A stretch of DNA of 22,964 nucleotides, from assembly GCA_000708835.1 (NCBI GenBank), contig DF237402.1, positions 54,740 through 77,703 of the forward strand, read 5' to 3'. The stretch is from Klebsormidium nitens. Lineage: Eukaryota; Streptophyta; Klebsormidiophyceae; Klebsormidiales; Klebsormidiaceae. This document shows positions 7,543 through 18,479 of the stretch, in pieces; position 1 is the stretch's first letter, and each line of letters begins with the position of its first letter. Under the pieces are notes generated by a model that did no database searches, was not told the DNA's origin, and saw only the letters and a list, made by a program, of their open reading frames with translations. The position numbers and the translations under genes were made by a program.

Positions 7543-10500
7543 CTAGGGCCGTTCAGCTGCTCGTCTCCCGCCAGACGGCTGCTTTGCTGACGTCCTGTTA
7601 GTGGCTACTATCTCAGGCAAGGGGGCGTGGGGCGAGCGGTCCGGATGCGGTACTGCCGGTACGACCAGAAGAGTCTGCAAAAGGGCAGTCGATTGTATCG
7701 TTTCTCATCTGCATCGGGCTTAGCGACTTTGCGTTTGCATCATGAGTACAAGGAGGCACAGCTGATTCCTGGACCGATCTCGGAACCAGCTGTCCGGGGA
7801 ATTTTGCGGACTTCATGTCTCCTGTACTTAACCATTCGTTTCAGTATACGTACGTCGATGTCCGTGTCATGGTTCAACTGACCTGCGCGCAGATCGCTTA
7901 GCACGCATGCGACAGACGATCCTTGCGAACAAAGGTGACATCTGATATACGTTTGCGCAGCTCATTCTTATGTCGAGGAATGTATCCAGAACCAAACGAG
8001 CCTGGTTATGCGAAAAGCGTACCTGCGAAAGCGCAAGCCGTCGGTATGAATCCGCTGAACACCGCTCCGGCTCTTCCTCGCAAGCCACGAGCCCCGCTTG
8101 CACGGAATATTCCGCGCCGGAATCCGCGAATCGGGACCGGAAACGGCCTTCTCCGACCGTTGCCGTGACGTTGGTCCGCGTAACGGTGCCGTTAGAGAGG
8201 GCGACCAGCACGAGCTCCAAACGCAAGCCGTCCAGCCCATGGCACAGAGAACGGTCGCCGCCAAAAGTGGCGGCGAAGCGGCTGCAGTTCGCGGTAATCT
8301 GGAACTCGACCTCGTCCCCGACAGCGGCAGTGAGGCCGTCGTAGAAGCCAGGTGTGTGCTCGCAGGAAGGCTTTTTCCTGTGCCGAGAGTCCTGCAAGGA
8401 GTCAGGAAACGACGAGAGTCATGAAAAGACGAGCTCGTTCGTGGGGGACAGTTCTGGGTAGGGCAACAGCTGGCAACAGAATCTGGCCGTACGCCTTCAC
8501 AAAACCCTGATAATCAAGGCCGCTCCTTCTTCGCAAGATGTCGATTCTTGGTTTTGGGTTTGCGACTTTTGCGACGGGCACTCGCCTCAGCTTTACATTC
8601 GGAGAATAAGCGGAGTGGCAAAAGGATAAAGATGATATTACTAGCCGCCGGACTCGCCAAACGGCACGAGGAGTAACTACCGGCCGAAGGCAGATTGTTT
8701 TAAATTTCTGCCACTGGCAAGGACATGGATTCGACAAGCCGAGTTTTGAAACTCGAGCCGCAATCTGGACATTTGCGTCTATTCGACGCACATAGGGCGA
8801 TGATGCGATGACAATTGAAGACTGCTTAAAATGGTCACAGCAGAAAACGAACCATGAAGTCCTTTTCTTGGACTCTTCCTTACCTCGAGGCGGCTCGCTT
8901 TCAGATCCAAGAACGGCAGCATCTCGTAATCCTGTAGGTGCACCGTATCGATCTCGTACATGTTTCTCGACCGCTTCCCTTGCGCGTTCTTCACGTCGAT
9001 GAAAACAGTCCCGGCATCTGCCGGGATCTCTGCCGCCGTCACGTTTTCCGTTCCCGTGACGTTCACGCCCATGTACAGGATGCTTGCCGTCGAATCGTTG
9101 CGAAGCGTCCACGTGGCAAGAGTGAAGTTGTCCACGTGGCTGGGCAAGCGCAGCTTGTAGAAGTAGACGCTTGGAGAGAACGGGGGTTCGAGCAAGCCAG
9201 CCGGGCTTACTTCCACGTCTTTCAGTTCCGTTCCGGCGACCGGAACCCTGACGCTGACGGAATACGACGTAGCGGGCGCGGCCAAACTGTCCTCGGGCGT
9301 CACTTCGAGGGTCACGCTGACGTCGGCTCCTTTCGTCAGCGCCAGCTTGTAAGACGTGCCGCGCCCATAAGCGATGAGGTCCCAAAGCACGGGGTCGTAT
9401 TCGCGATAGGTCGTGAGCGCGGCGGAATCCGACGGCGTCCATTCGAGGAGAACGAAATTTGTTGAGGCTTGAATGCCTGGGACCTGGTGAGACAGGCAGT
9501 GAAAACAGAGGGTCTGAAGCTGATACGAAACGTTAAGATAGCCAACTCAACTGTTCTGAGTGATAGCAGCATCAGACTTGATCAATGTAAGGCCCGGGAA
9601 GAAGCTGAAACAAACCGACCCCACAGTGAAAGGGTCGTTAGCTGACCGACTTTGTCCTTACAGGCGGAGCACTACAAAGAAAGACGTGAACGAGCGTTGA
9701 GCTGCTCTTGAGACGCTATTCCTGGTCTGACGTTGAAGCTTCTGTTCAGTACATCCCCGAGGCAAGCAGCAGCGCAGGTACTGGAAAAGTTTCCATTTGA
9801 AAGTTTTCAAGAGTTTGATTACTGGGCACCTTCAGATCTCATGGGGAGCCCTGCACCGTGCCCGTACTGGAAGAACCAGCCTAAAGCCTCATGTGGCCTT
9901 ACGCTGCACTGCTTCATAGCACAGACGGTTTGCCTCACCTGCACGTATTCCGGATCTTTCAGGCTGACGTCAACCTTGCGTCCGTCGAAGCTGGCCGTCA
10001 GCCGCCCCAAGGTGCTGAGCTTCCCTTCGGCCCGCGTAACCTCGACGACATAGATCACCGGCACACGGCCATGTCTCGACGTAACGCTGATGCTGAAGCG
10101 CGCTGGTTGCGTTACGTTTGCCAAACGGAAGGCGGAGTCGCTCCGCCACAGGAGGGGATGGAAAGGGAAGCTGGGCGGCAGAGCGGACGTAACCGGAGCT
10201 GCTGTGGTGAGGGTGACGTTACAGCGATTGTCTTGGGTGACTGCGAAGAAGCCCAGTTCAGTCGTCTCTTTGTCGACGGTCAGGTTGAAGGAGAAGGTCT
10301 GCAGGACCCAATGGGAAACTCTGAGCTCTCGTATGGCTGTTGAGCACAGGCTTTCTGCAGCTTGAGGATTCAATTTCCAAGTCAGTCTCAAGAACTTAAG
10401 CTGCCTGTGCTGCTTCTGAAGCGGGAGGGAGCGAAATCTTGGCTCGTTACTTCTGCTGCAATCGACTAAATCTTCCTTGTAAGAGAATTGTTGCAAAGCA

Positions 10501-11480
10501 AGGCCGATCGAGGTCCCAATAAAGCTCGTAAAGTACTCCCACTTACGAAGTGCATTTTGACGGAAGGTAGGCTTACCTGCCCACCTGTCCCCGATTGGAA
10601 GTCCTGGAGAGGAAGCGCGACCTTCGTCCCGTTTGCAAGCCAGTAACGAAGCGTCGAAAGCCCCGCCACTTTGGTGCTATGAACCTCCGGGCCTGAGTAA
10701 AGAAACGCAGTCCCCTTAGTTCAAGGAGAAAGAAAAGCTCAGGAGAGTAGTGTTTCTGCATATTGTGCATCTCAGGGTTCAGCTAGCTGCAAAGAACACA
10801 CATGATGTGAAGGGGCCCCAATTGACGTCCCCAAAGCTCACGCATGAAACGGCCTTGATCAAACACTGTTCTTGCAGGTGTTCTGAGAGTGCTGATTAGG
10901 AGAGCAGTATGTGTCGCGGCTGCTGACTTTCGCATGAGGTCGCGTTCCAATGCGTGCCAGTGCCACCTGTGGGAGTAAGCAAACAGTAGATCGTACAAAG
11001 TGGTTATAGCTTTGCCCCCACATCATATGATACAAGCTCTAGGCCTAGAAAGAAGCTTGCTCGATACGCAAAAGAAGGGCGTGATCTTCAATGGTGATGC
11101 AGTTGCACCACAACAGACTGGGCTCTGAAAATCTGGATAATGTATGCGGTTCTTGTGAAGAAGCAGGCTTTTCGAAACTAGGTAAAATCAGGAGACAATG
11201 TCTGAACACCTAGCTCTAGCCAAACTGTTCAAGAAGGTCGTGAGCGATTCCTGAAACTCCTTTTTGCGCCGGGCCTGACCCTTCTCTTTGATTGGTATAT
11301 TGCAGCTCGGAGTCCTGACCGACTTTCCTACTACTCGGCCCTCTTCATTCTCCTTTCTGCGAGCTTTAAACAGCCGGCAGGCTTTGTTAGGAGCTTACCC
11401 TCTGTTCGAGTGGCATCTCCGCCGCTAGGAAACACGACTGCCAGCAACAGCACATTGCCAAGAGCTGCCACTCTCCGCAT
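7543..11480 (-). CDS. Secreted N-glycosylated protein with cadherin-like and filamin/Ig-like segments (six exons)
   Basis: Proposed exons on the minus strand are 11480-11399, 10692-10577, 10415-9939, 9483-8884, 8391-8023 and 7674-7543 (591 residues). Exon 1 encodes a signal peptide (MRRVAALGNVLLLAVVF) and ends in phase 1. Exon 2 opens with the two bases needed, and all later junctions are phase 0 with donors such as CAG|GTAAGC, CAG|GTGAGG and GAG|GTAAGG. Residues about 313-407 match a cadherin-like beta-sandwich domain: SPAGLLEPPFSPSVYFYKL, then G-V-N-V-T-G, and a closing Y-E-I strand. An earlier copy probably ends near residue 193 (SVTSRHGRVPVIYVVEVTR). Exon 5 resembles a filamin/Ig-type strand pattern (VGDEVEFQI ... 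GRFRSRFADSGAEYSVQ). Twelve N-glycosylation sequons are spread along the chain. No transmembrane segment is seen, so a secreted, cell-wall or surface adhesion-type protein is likely. The last exon (Pro/Arg-rich, 43 residues) and the exact start of exon 3 are the uncertain parts. Confidence 0.7.
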
Positions 11481-13164
11481 CTGCTTAACACGAGCCAGTC
11501 CCTGCAAGGGTAGGGGTCGGACACCATGTCACATTTCAGCGTCTTGAGAGCACAACACCAGGTTGTGTGTGGGCATCGACTGCTACAAGTTTCCCTCTTT
11601 CCCTAGACGCCATTTCAAAAGGAGGGTAAATAATTAAGGAACATGCAGAAAAGGTATGGTCGACTGCAATAACCATAGCTATGTTTTCTTGTATGAAAGC
11701 CTGAATCACTCACCATTGTTGTAAAAGGGAGCAATGTCTCGTTCACTGTCAGCACTTTTGCTGAGACGGACAATTGTCAGCTGACGTTGCGACAGCGAAT
11801 CTGACGACTGAGCACCTTGCGATCGTTGAGTGCCGCTCAAGGTCGTAACTTCAGACAAAGCTCTGACGCATCCGAAGCAGGGAGTGGAATGATGTGCAGA
11901 TGACTGCAATGCCACAAGCATACGCATGCAAAACGAGCTTGACCCAGATCATGCCGTTTACAAATCTACATACTAATCCAAAGTTGTATCACAGGGCCGC
12001 CAGCGCTGTTCATGTTTGCCTCATCCACCTGTGCGAATTGGCAGACACTGCTATCAAATTTAGGTTGATAGCCCTAGAAGTCGCATTGGTGAATCGAATG
12101 TCAGTTTTCGGAAATATCATGTTGCCCGGTCAAAAGCCGCTGAATGCGTCTTCTGGTCTTCTGTGAATTCTCACTTAAAAGGAGCCCAAGTCACTCTGCA
12201 ATACTACAAGAATGCAACTGTAGATCCTTCCAAATCAGATAGCGGCACACATTACCCGCGTTCAGTTGAAACATCGTCACTGTCGATGTCATGAATGCGG
12301 CTCAGAAAAATTCAGCCCCGAAACTCAGCGAATTGCAAGTCGGTCTCCGGCGAGATCACTTGTAATCCCATGTCGACATTTCGCGTGAACTTTTCATGGC
12401 TCGGCTTCTGATCGTCGATACTAATTCAGATCCGTGTTTTGGATGGTCACGATGAAACAAGTTTCGAGATGTGCGCCGGCCGAAAGCGGTCGGGTGATCC
12501 ACGTAGACTCGGCCGGTTGCCAGCCTTTGAGGAATCCGCCGCACGCGGCCGGCCCCGCGACGGCGCGCTTCGATCAGCGAAATTCAGTTCTAGATAGGTT
12601 TTGTTATAGGCAGCTAATGTGCACGGCTTCAGACATTGTAATTACAGCTAGAATGTTGACTGTTGACCAAATCTTGCGAGCTGACTGCTGCTCGCTGATG
12701 CCACTGTGGTCCACTAGTATGCTAAGGTGTTCAGGGGGTGTTCAGCTTTCTTCCTTCATGTGCAGCTGAATATTCTAATCAGCAGATTGTGCGCAGCGCA
12801 AATGCAATGACAGGCTTTCCGAAATTTCGGGCACAAGGGGTCCGAACCGAATCTCGTGCACAGCTGAGCGACTCGCGGAGTCTTCTGGCTTAACCAAACG
12901 TATCGTTTTTCAATGTCTGAGCAATATTGTCTCAATTCGACCCCAATTCGACGCAGACCTGCATCCCCGCACATCAATATTGGTGACCTCTTTTAACCTA
13001 TCAAAATTGCCTTTACATCTTGGGGGGATCCCTACGAAACGAGCGCTAGGTTCCGTCAGGCTCTGGGCCGGCCGGGATCCATGTGGAAACAGGACCCTTC
13101 GGCTTCCATCCTTCCGATTCCAGCATTATAAAGCGTCCGTTACCCATTTCGTCAGCAAAGCTTC
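11481..13164. other. Intergenic region between cadherin-like and bicupin genes
   Basis: No supportable gene. The left end should hold the promoter of the cadherin-like gene, including an AT-rich stretch at about 11624-11640 roughly 150 bases upstream of its ATG. The right end holds the 3' flank of the bicupin gene. A GC-rich patch at about 12470-12575 (gcggccggccccgcgacggc) opens short frames on both strands, but none shows a recognisable protein. Confidence 0.5.
13013..13017 (-). terminator. Candidate UGUAA poly(A) signal of the bicupin gene
   Basis: The minus strand reads TGTAA about 148 bases beyond the bicupin stop codon. It is consistent with a short 3' UTR and green-algal 3' processing, but could be chance. 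Confidence 0.25.
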
Positions 13165-16100
13165 TCATGGTGTGGCCGTCTTGACGGCCGTCCCGTTGGT
13201 GCCCGTTCCGTTCCCGCCAGCCGCGGCGGGAGCGGCAGGCCCGGAAGCGGGAGCTTGTGCGGAACTCGCCAGCACGTTTGAGAAAGCCGGGCCGGAAACG
13301 TTCCGGGGGGGTGCGATCGTCTCGTGCAGCTTGGGAAGGGAGGAGAACACCTGGGGGTTGACGCCGAAGGCTTGGCCCAGGATTCCGCTCGAGATGACTG
13401 CAAGCGGAACACGAGAAGTTCGCTAGTGGTGGCGGCCCGGTGGCGGAACGGACATCCGTTCGGGCATCAGGGGATGATCGATTGTTGATTCATTCTCGAA
13501 AAATCCGAGCTCGTTCCAGTAGCCGACTTGAACCTCACAGTTTTTCAGTTGCGACTCACCTTCAACGAAGCCCGTTCACCTGACTGCTCATCATCAAAAT
13601 CAATCGACCGGGAATTGGCGGTCAAAGTGAATCGCAATGAGCTGACGGTTATAACGAAGCACATATCAGGGACATTGATTCGACTTGGATCCCTTCAGAC
13701 GGGGTTGGATACTAAATCTGCTCGCTCATAACTGCAACTTCCGTAGAGCGGTTCAACCTAAGACAGTCCTAGTCTTCACATGTTTCTTCAATGTTTCCTG
13801 CTAATCTGTTGGTTCCACGAGTAGAAAGATAAACCGAGCAGTTCGTAGCTACTGAACACGAGAGTCATATTTATTTCTCACCGTCGAACGACTCCTCAAG
13901 ATCAACGGACTGGAGCTCGTCGCTCGTGGACCACACGATGAAGAGGGTGAAGTTGTCCGTGTTACCCGGAGGGTTGCGGATTGTGTGGGAATACCTGCCC
14001 ACGAAAACAGAGAAGATTGCTATTTTGAAGGCGACAACGCTGTCGTCGCCTACAGAGATCCCTGACTGGATGAAATATAGCTCGACTTCATGTGTGTATC
14101 GTGGGAAGTTGCGGGAACGCACGCACGGGAAGTTTTTGCCTTCGGTTTGAGAACACTCAGCCGCTTTTGGGCAAAAGATTCAGCTTCGTAACTCCTGCTA
14201 TCTGAACGTTGTTAGATATTTGTGACTTGGAAGCGGTCACCAGTGGATTCAGCAAAAGAGTCAGCGATCGAACCAAGAGTCCTTTACGTGCTCCTGGAAA
14301 CGGCTAATGTACGACAAAGCTGTACAATCTGAGCTGCCAAGGCAAAAGTACAATCTCGAAGCAGACAAGGTGACGCGCGCGCGCACCCGGTGGGGAAGAA
14401 GAAGAGGTTGCCTGGTACCGCGTCATAGCTGTACGTGTCAGCCCCGGTGGGTCCCACCGTCTGGATGGTTCCTTTTCCGCCCGTCACTGCAGCCGGAACG
14501 AAATTCGAGCTTGAAAAAGTTGCTGGGAAAGCCCTGAAATAACAAAATTGTGCTGCCGGCGCCGGAAGTGAAGGCTCTGATCGGACGTACAATAAAGAAG
14601 CCAAGGAAAAGGTGTCAAAAAGGAAACCCAGAAGGATGGCGGTAAGGAAAAGCGTCATTTGCAGCCAGCTTTGTGCCAATTCGGGAAAACAAATGCTCAT
14701 CTCCAATCAAGACTCCAATCGCTCTTACGAAGGACTCGAACGACACGTGAACATCAGATCCGACCGAGCAAGTAACATCTGAAACCATCCAAGAGCCGTC
14801 CCTCACCGTATGCGAACTCGTTCACCGTATGCCAGTGCGGTTCACGGACCCCCCCCGGAACCACGAGCAGGCTTCCGGCCGTGATGCCGGCATTTGTGTT
14901 GTGGAGGGTCTGGCTGAAAGCGGTCTGCTGGGCGGTCAAGTTTGCGGCCGTCGCGTTTGCGCGATAGCGCGCCCACTGCAAAGAAACAGGTGTTACGGCT
15001 TTCAGACTTGCTAGAAGGAGATGATTGAGCAATTTTGGATGGAGACCTGTTCTCATGGCTGGTGGTGTTGATGACGTCTCCCAACGCCAAACACTGCGCG
15101 CCTTGTTTTAGCAAGAAAGGGCTTTGTGGCTACTGTTTGCTCGAGAGTGCCGCAAACCCGGACGTATACATGGTAGACCGCCCTCAAGGGCGGTGGGGGC
15201 TTGCCTATTATGTGCCGCAGACGGCAGGAAATTATAAAGTGGAGTCGCGAGGAAAGTTCAAGGCGTCCAAGTATCTTTGAAGGACTCAACGGGGTCCAGA
15301 TTTTCAAGGGATTTGTTGGATCCGAGCAGATTTTATTCAGGGTGTTTGAACCCAGAATTCCGTACAAACCCATGCGGTGCGTACTTCAAGTCGCTGCGCA
15401 GTGCATACCAGGTTACCAAGCTCTCGTCCTCCCGGGCACTTTGACGCATCTTTAACAGACTTTGGGTGCAATACTGAGGGAGTCGATCGCAGTTAAGGGT
15501 CTTTTGAATTTTAATTTGTGCACTCAATGACCGGCTTACGTCGTAGTGTCAGGCGCTTGGCAGAGGTACCAACTTATACGTGGCAGCTTCGCACAAGTTC
15601 GTGGTATTCGAAATCTTACCACGTGGCAGTTTTGCATGAACCGTGTTTGGAGAAATCGAGGGTGAACGTTACTTCGTTACGGTATTTTCCGTCGGCACAC
15701 TCGCGCTCGCGTTCGATGCGTATAGGTAGCAATAAATCACGAAGGCGCGCGGCACAGTCTGTCCTTGGCCCCCGCCCAGGTGTGGATCTTTAGGGGAATT
15801 TTGCGTACGTTTTCGTATCGAAGCAGGGCCAAACGAGAAACTCGCCAGTCTCATACTTGTTATCTTCCGCAGAGCGGCGTCGTACAGCGTCGCCCGAAGA
15901 GCGGTTCCGTGAAAGCAATGGTTTTCATATTACTAAAAGTAATAGGCAAGCCAATATACGCCCTGTTCGGCTCCTATTGAACACCCTCGAATCGCACATG
16001 CGTTGCAGACCAACAAAAAATTTCATCGAACCGTTCAACACCACGGCGAGCTTGCAACAGCGGATGCTGCGAGGATTTGTGTTTGACTCCGATGGACGTA

Positions 16101-18479
16101 TGAGAGTCGAGAACATTCAAGGCCTTGGGAATCAAACTTGCCTGGATGACTCCCCCGGGATACGTGAAGTTTTGGGAGCCCTTGAGATTGTAGAAGTAGT
16201 TGCTCGCGTTGAGGTTGTCGGAGCTGACGATTGGGCCGTCCAGCGGGGATCCGATCTTGTTAGATCCGGCAGGTCCGGGCACCAGAGCCTGCCGGAAACG
16301 GAACCGGAGCGGAAACACTGTTTGAGTTGAGTCGGCAGCTTCTCCGCACGAACTACTTATCAGCAATGAAGGGCTGAGGAATCTGTTCATCTGCGAATTC
16401 TACCGTCTCGGGGTTGCTTCTTATTAAGTTTGACGTGGGCGGACAGTCTTTCATCAAAAGCAGAAGCTGCGTCCTTTGCGAACATAGGATCTTACCTTTG
16501 AACCGACGGCATAAGCGGGGAACTGAGCAAAGGTGGCGCTTTGGCCGCCTAAGATTTGGGCGGTGACTGATGGGTCTGACACTGCGAAGTTGACACCAAG
16601 CGAGCAGTTAGCGTTCACTCGGAGGTGCGAAGAAAGTTTATCGAGAAATCGAGGGCTGTCTGCTGGCGCATTCAATTGAAGAACGCAAATTTTCTTCCGT
16701 ACAACGCTTTCAGGCACCTTGGGCAATCTTCGGTCATCCAATTTCCCCTTAGCGTCCAAACGTCGCACGGTGTGAGGCAATACCGCTGAAACTCTGTCCA
16801 TGTGGGGACTTGCGGAGAATACCAAATTTGACTGCTTCAATTTGTCAACACGAGCCGCTCACAAAGTGGAATCGATTCATTCTAGCAGTGTCGACAAAGC
16901 GCGAAAGTTCGCCTCTGAAAAGGTTCTAGCGTCTTCTGAAATCAGGAGCTGATGGGTTGAAAGGGTCTGAAACTCTTCAGTTGTAGTTGAAATACTTACA
17001 AAGCAACAGGTCGTCGAGCTGCAGGGTCTGAATCTGATCGACGGTGCTGAACGCGTTGAGGATGGTCAGGTTAGTCGAACCCGAGTTCCTGCAGGCGAAG
17101 AACCCAAAACATCAGATCGCACCTCGTCTCCTCTTTTGGTGCAGACCTCTATTATATCTGCTTTATTGCAAGAAGGTGCACATCCTCGAACTCATCCGTT
17201 GTCTCAAGGTTCAACAAGCCAAGATGGATACCTGGCCATATGTTACCTGCTATCCAGCTGACGGGCGAATTGAAGCACAATCCAGCTGCGGTGTTGCATG
17301 TGAGCCTGGTTTCGTAACCAACCGGATTGGGTAACAAATGTGGGGAAGTGAACTGCACTCACGCGATGTAGTGGTTGTTCCCTTGGGGAAAGAAGAAGAT
17401 CTGTCCCTGCTGGACCGCAAACTCCGCGGCGGGAAGAGTGCCCGGGCCAAAAGCCCCGACCTGCGAAAATTACCTTCGTCAAGTATTAGTGACGTGTCGG
17501 GTCCCTCGGAAGCTCAACTTCAGCCTGAGCATTGCTAAGTAGCAAAGTACAGCTGTACTTGCATAAGTCAAAATCGTGCCCCATGGAGTCGACTCGGTTC
17601 GACCACCCCAAAAAACCTTCTTTCCGAAAATTCAAGGAAAGCTCAAGATAGGACACGGAAAAAGGCTTGGCCCGAGCAGCTTCACACCAGATGTCTTTTC
17701 GTCTCTGCACCTTTAAGTCACGCTCAAGCAACGTGTCGCACGTTCCGGTCACCTGAGCCGTTCCGCTGAGGACGTAACCCAGTTCCGCGGTGTTGAAGTG
17801 CCAGTGTGGCTGGCGTAGGCCGCCGGGGGCGATCGTCAGAAGCGCCAGGGAGATGCCGCCCCAGGGCGCGGTTCGCATGTGGATCGAGTCGCCAAACGCT
17901 TGCTGGAATCCGTCCAGGTAAGCGGAACCGTTCGAGCGGAAGCGGGCCCAGCGGAAGACGCCGAGGCCTGTACGTCAGATGATCCAGGGAAGGCACGGGT
18001 ATGCAGAGCACATTGTTATTGTGTCCAGATGCGGGGCTCTAAATTCTCTGCTTTGATTGCCTCAATGTTGGAAGGCATTCGCACGGGAGAGGGTCAGAAG
18101 AAGCACTGCACTGCAGTTCTCATCTCTAGCTAGCTGAAAGAATCTGTTTTGAAATTTCTGCTAGGTCACTCTGGTTTAGTAAGACCCAGCCAGGACAATC
18201 TTGGTTTACCACCCGAATGGTAGGACCCGGAGTGTCCTTGAACGATCCAGCTGCAAAAAGTTAGACTCAAAGAACCATGCGCAGCAACGTTGAGATAATA
18301 CGAGGAGCCTGGATGCGGGTCTCACCTGGGAAATTGTCACCCTTAGCGATAGGCGTGTTTGCCAGATCGATGAAGAACTGGTACTTGGGATCAATGCCAG
18401 GCGCGAGAGTGACTTGGGAGGAGACGACAGCCAAGGCACCCACAAGCAGTACGACGAGGAAAGCCGGGTGGAGAGCCAT
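13165..18479 (-). CDS. Secreted bicupin, oxalate decarboxylase/germin-like type (ten exons)
   Basis: Exons on the minus strand are 18479-18326, 17967-17753, 17460-17363, 17088-17000, 16581-16496, 16288-16142, 14975-14807, 14486-14387, 13994-13882 and 13397-13165. They total 1404 bases (467 residues), with phase kept at every junction. Residues 1-21 are a signal peptide (MALHPAFLVVLLVGALAVVSS). Cupin 1 has PGGLRQPHWHFNTAE and GQIFFFPQGNNHYIAN, giving ligands His106, His108, Glu113 and His153. Cupin 2 has PGGVREPHWHTVNE and GNLFFFPTGYSHTIRN, giving His310, His312, Glu316 and His356. Both second motifs fit G-x5-P-x-G-x2-H-x3-N exactly. Family members bind manganese and act on oxalate or have superoxide-dismutase or storage roles; which applies here cannot be read from sequence. 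There are ten N-glycosylation sequons. The C-terminus is a Pro/Ala/Ser/Gly tail (SSAQAPASGPAAPAAAGG) like arabinogalactan glycomodules. Location is the cell wall or extracellular space (inferred). Confidence 0.9.
13882..13994 (-). other. Bicupin exon 9, completing the second metal site
   Basis: This exon supplies the fourth ligand of cupin 2. Exon 8 ends in ACC GG and this exon opens with G TAT TCC CAC, so the split codon restores P-T-G-Y-S-H. If the donor GACG|GTGAGA were not used, translation would stop three codons later at the TAA ending at 13871. Splicing to exon 10 is supported because the first cupin half has an intron at the equivalent place in the same phase. Confidence 0.75.
14374..14386. 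repeat. Alternating CG tract on a splice donor
   Basis: The donor of bicupin intron 8 reads GG|GTGCGCGCGCGCG on the minus strand, so the 5' splice site sits at the edge of an alternating purine-pyrimidine tract and lacks the usual GTRAG. Reading frame and cupin motif continuity nevertheless require it. Confidence 0.6.
14976..16141 (-). other. GC-AG intron 6 of the bicupin gene
   Basis: The donor reads CAG|GCAAGT and the acceptor TTTCTTTGCAG|TGG. GC-AG introns are a known minor class and usually have an otherwise perfect donor consensus, as here. The intron is 1166 bases, the longest in the gene, and separates the two cupin halves just before WARYRAN. The junction is phase 0 on both sides. 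No gene or element is recognised inside it. Confidence 0.7.

Noticed and set aside
8402-9442. 346-residue minus-strand open frame as a separate protein
   Set aside because: It is an out-of-frame reading of the cadherin-like exon 4 region; the alternative frame carries the recognisable beta-sandwich pattern and clean phase-0 splice sites.
15974-16141. Bicupin reading on past exon 6 to a stop at 15974
   Set aside because: The frame past 16142 loses cupin similarity, and a GC-AG splice joins exon 6 in phase to the WARYRAN segment that starts the second cupin domain.
17585-17600. tRNA B-box-like ggttcgacca
   Set aside because: No matching A box, acceptor stem or cloverleaf could be drawn around it; it lies in a bicupin intron.
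17724-18011. 95-residue minus-strand open frame over bicupin exon 2
   Set aside because: It is the wrong frame over the exon; the cupin motif PHWH lies in a different frame that splices in phase with exon 1.
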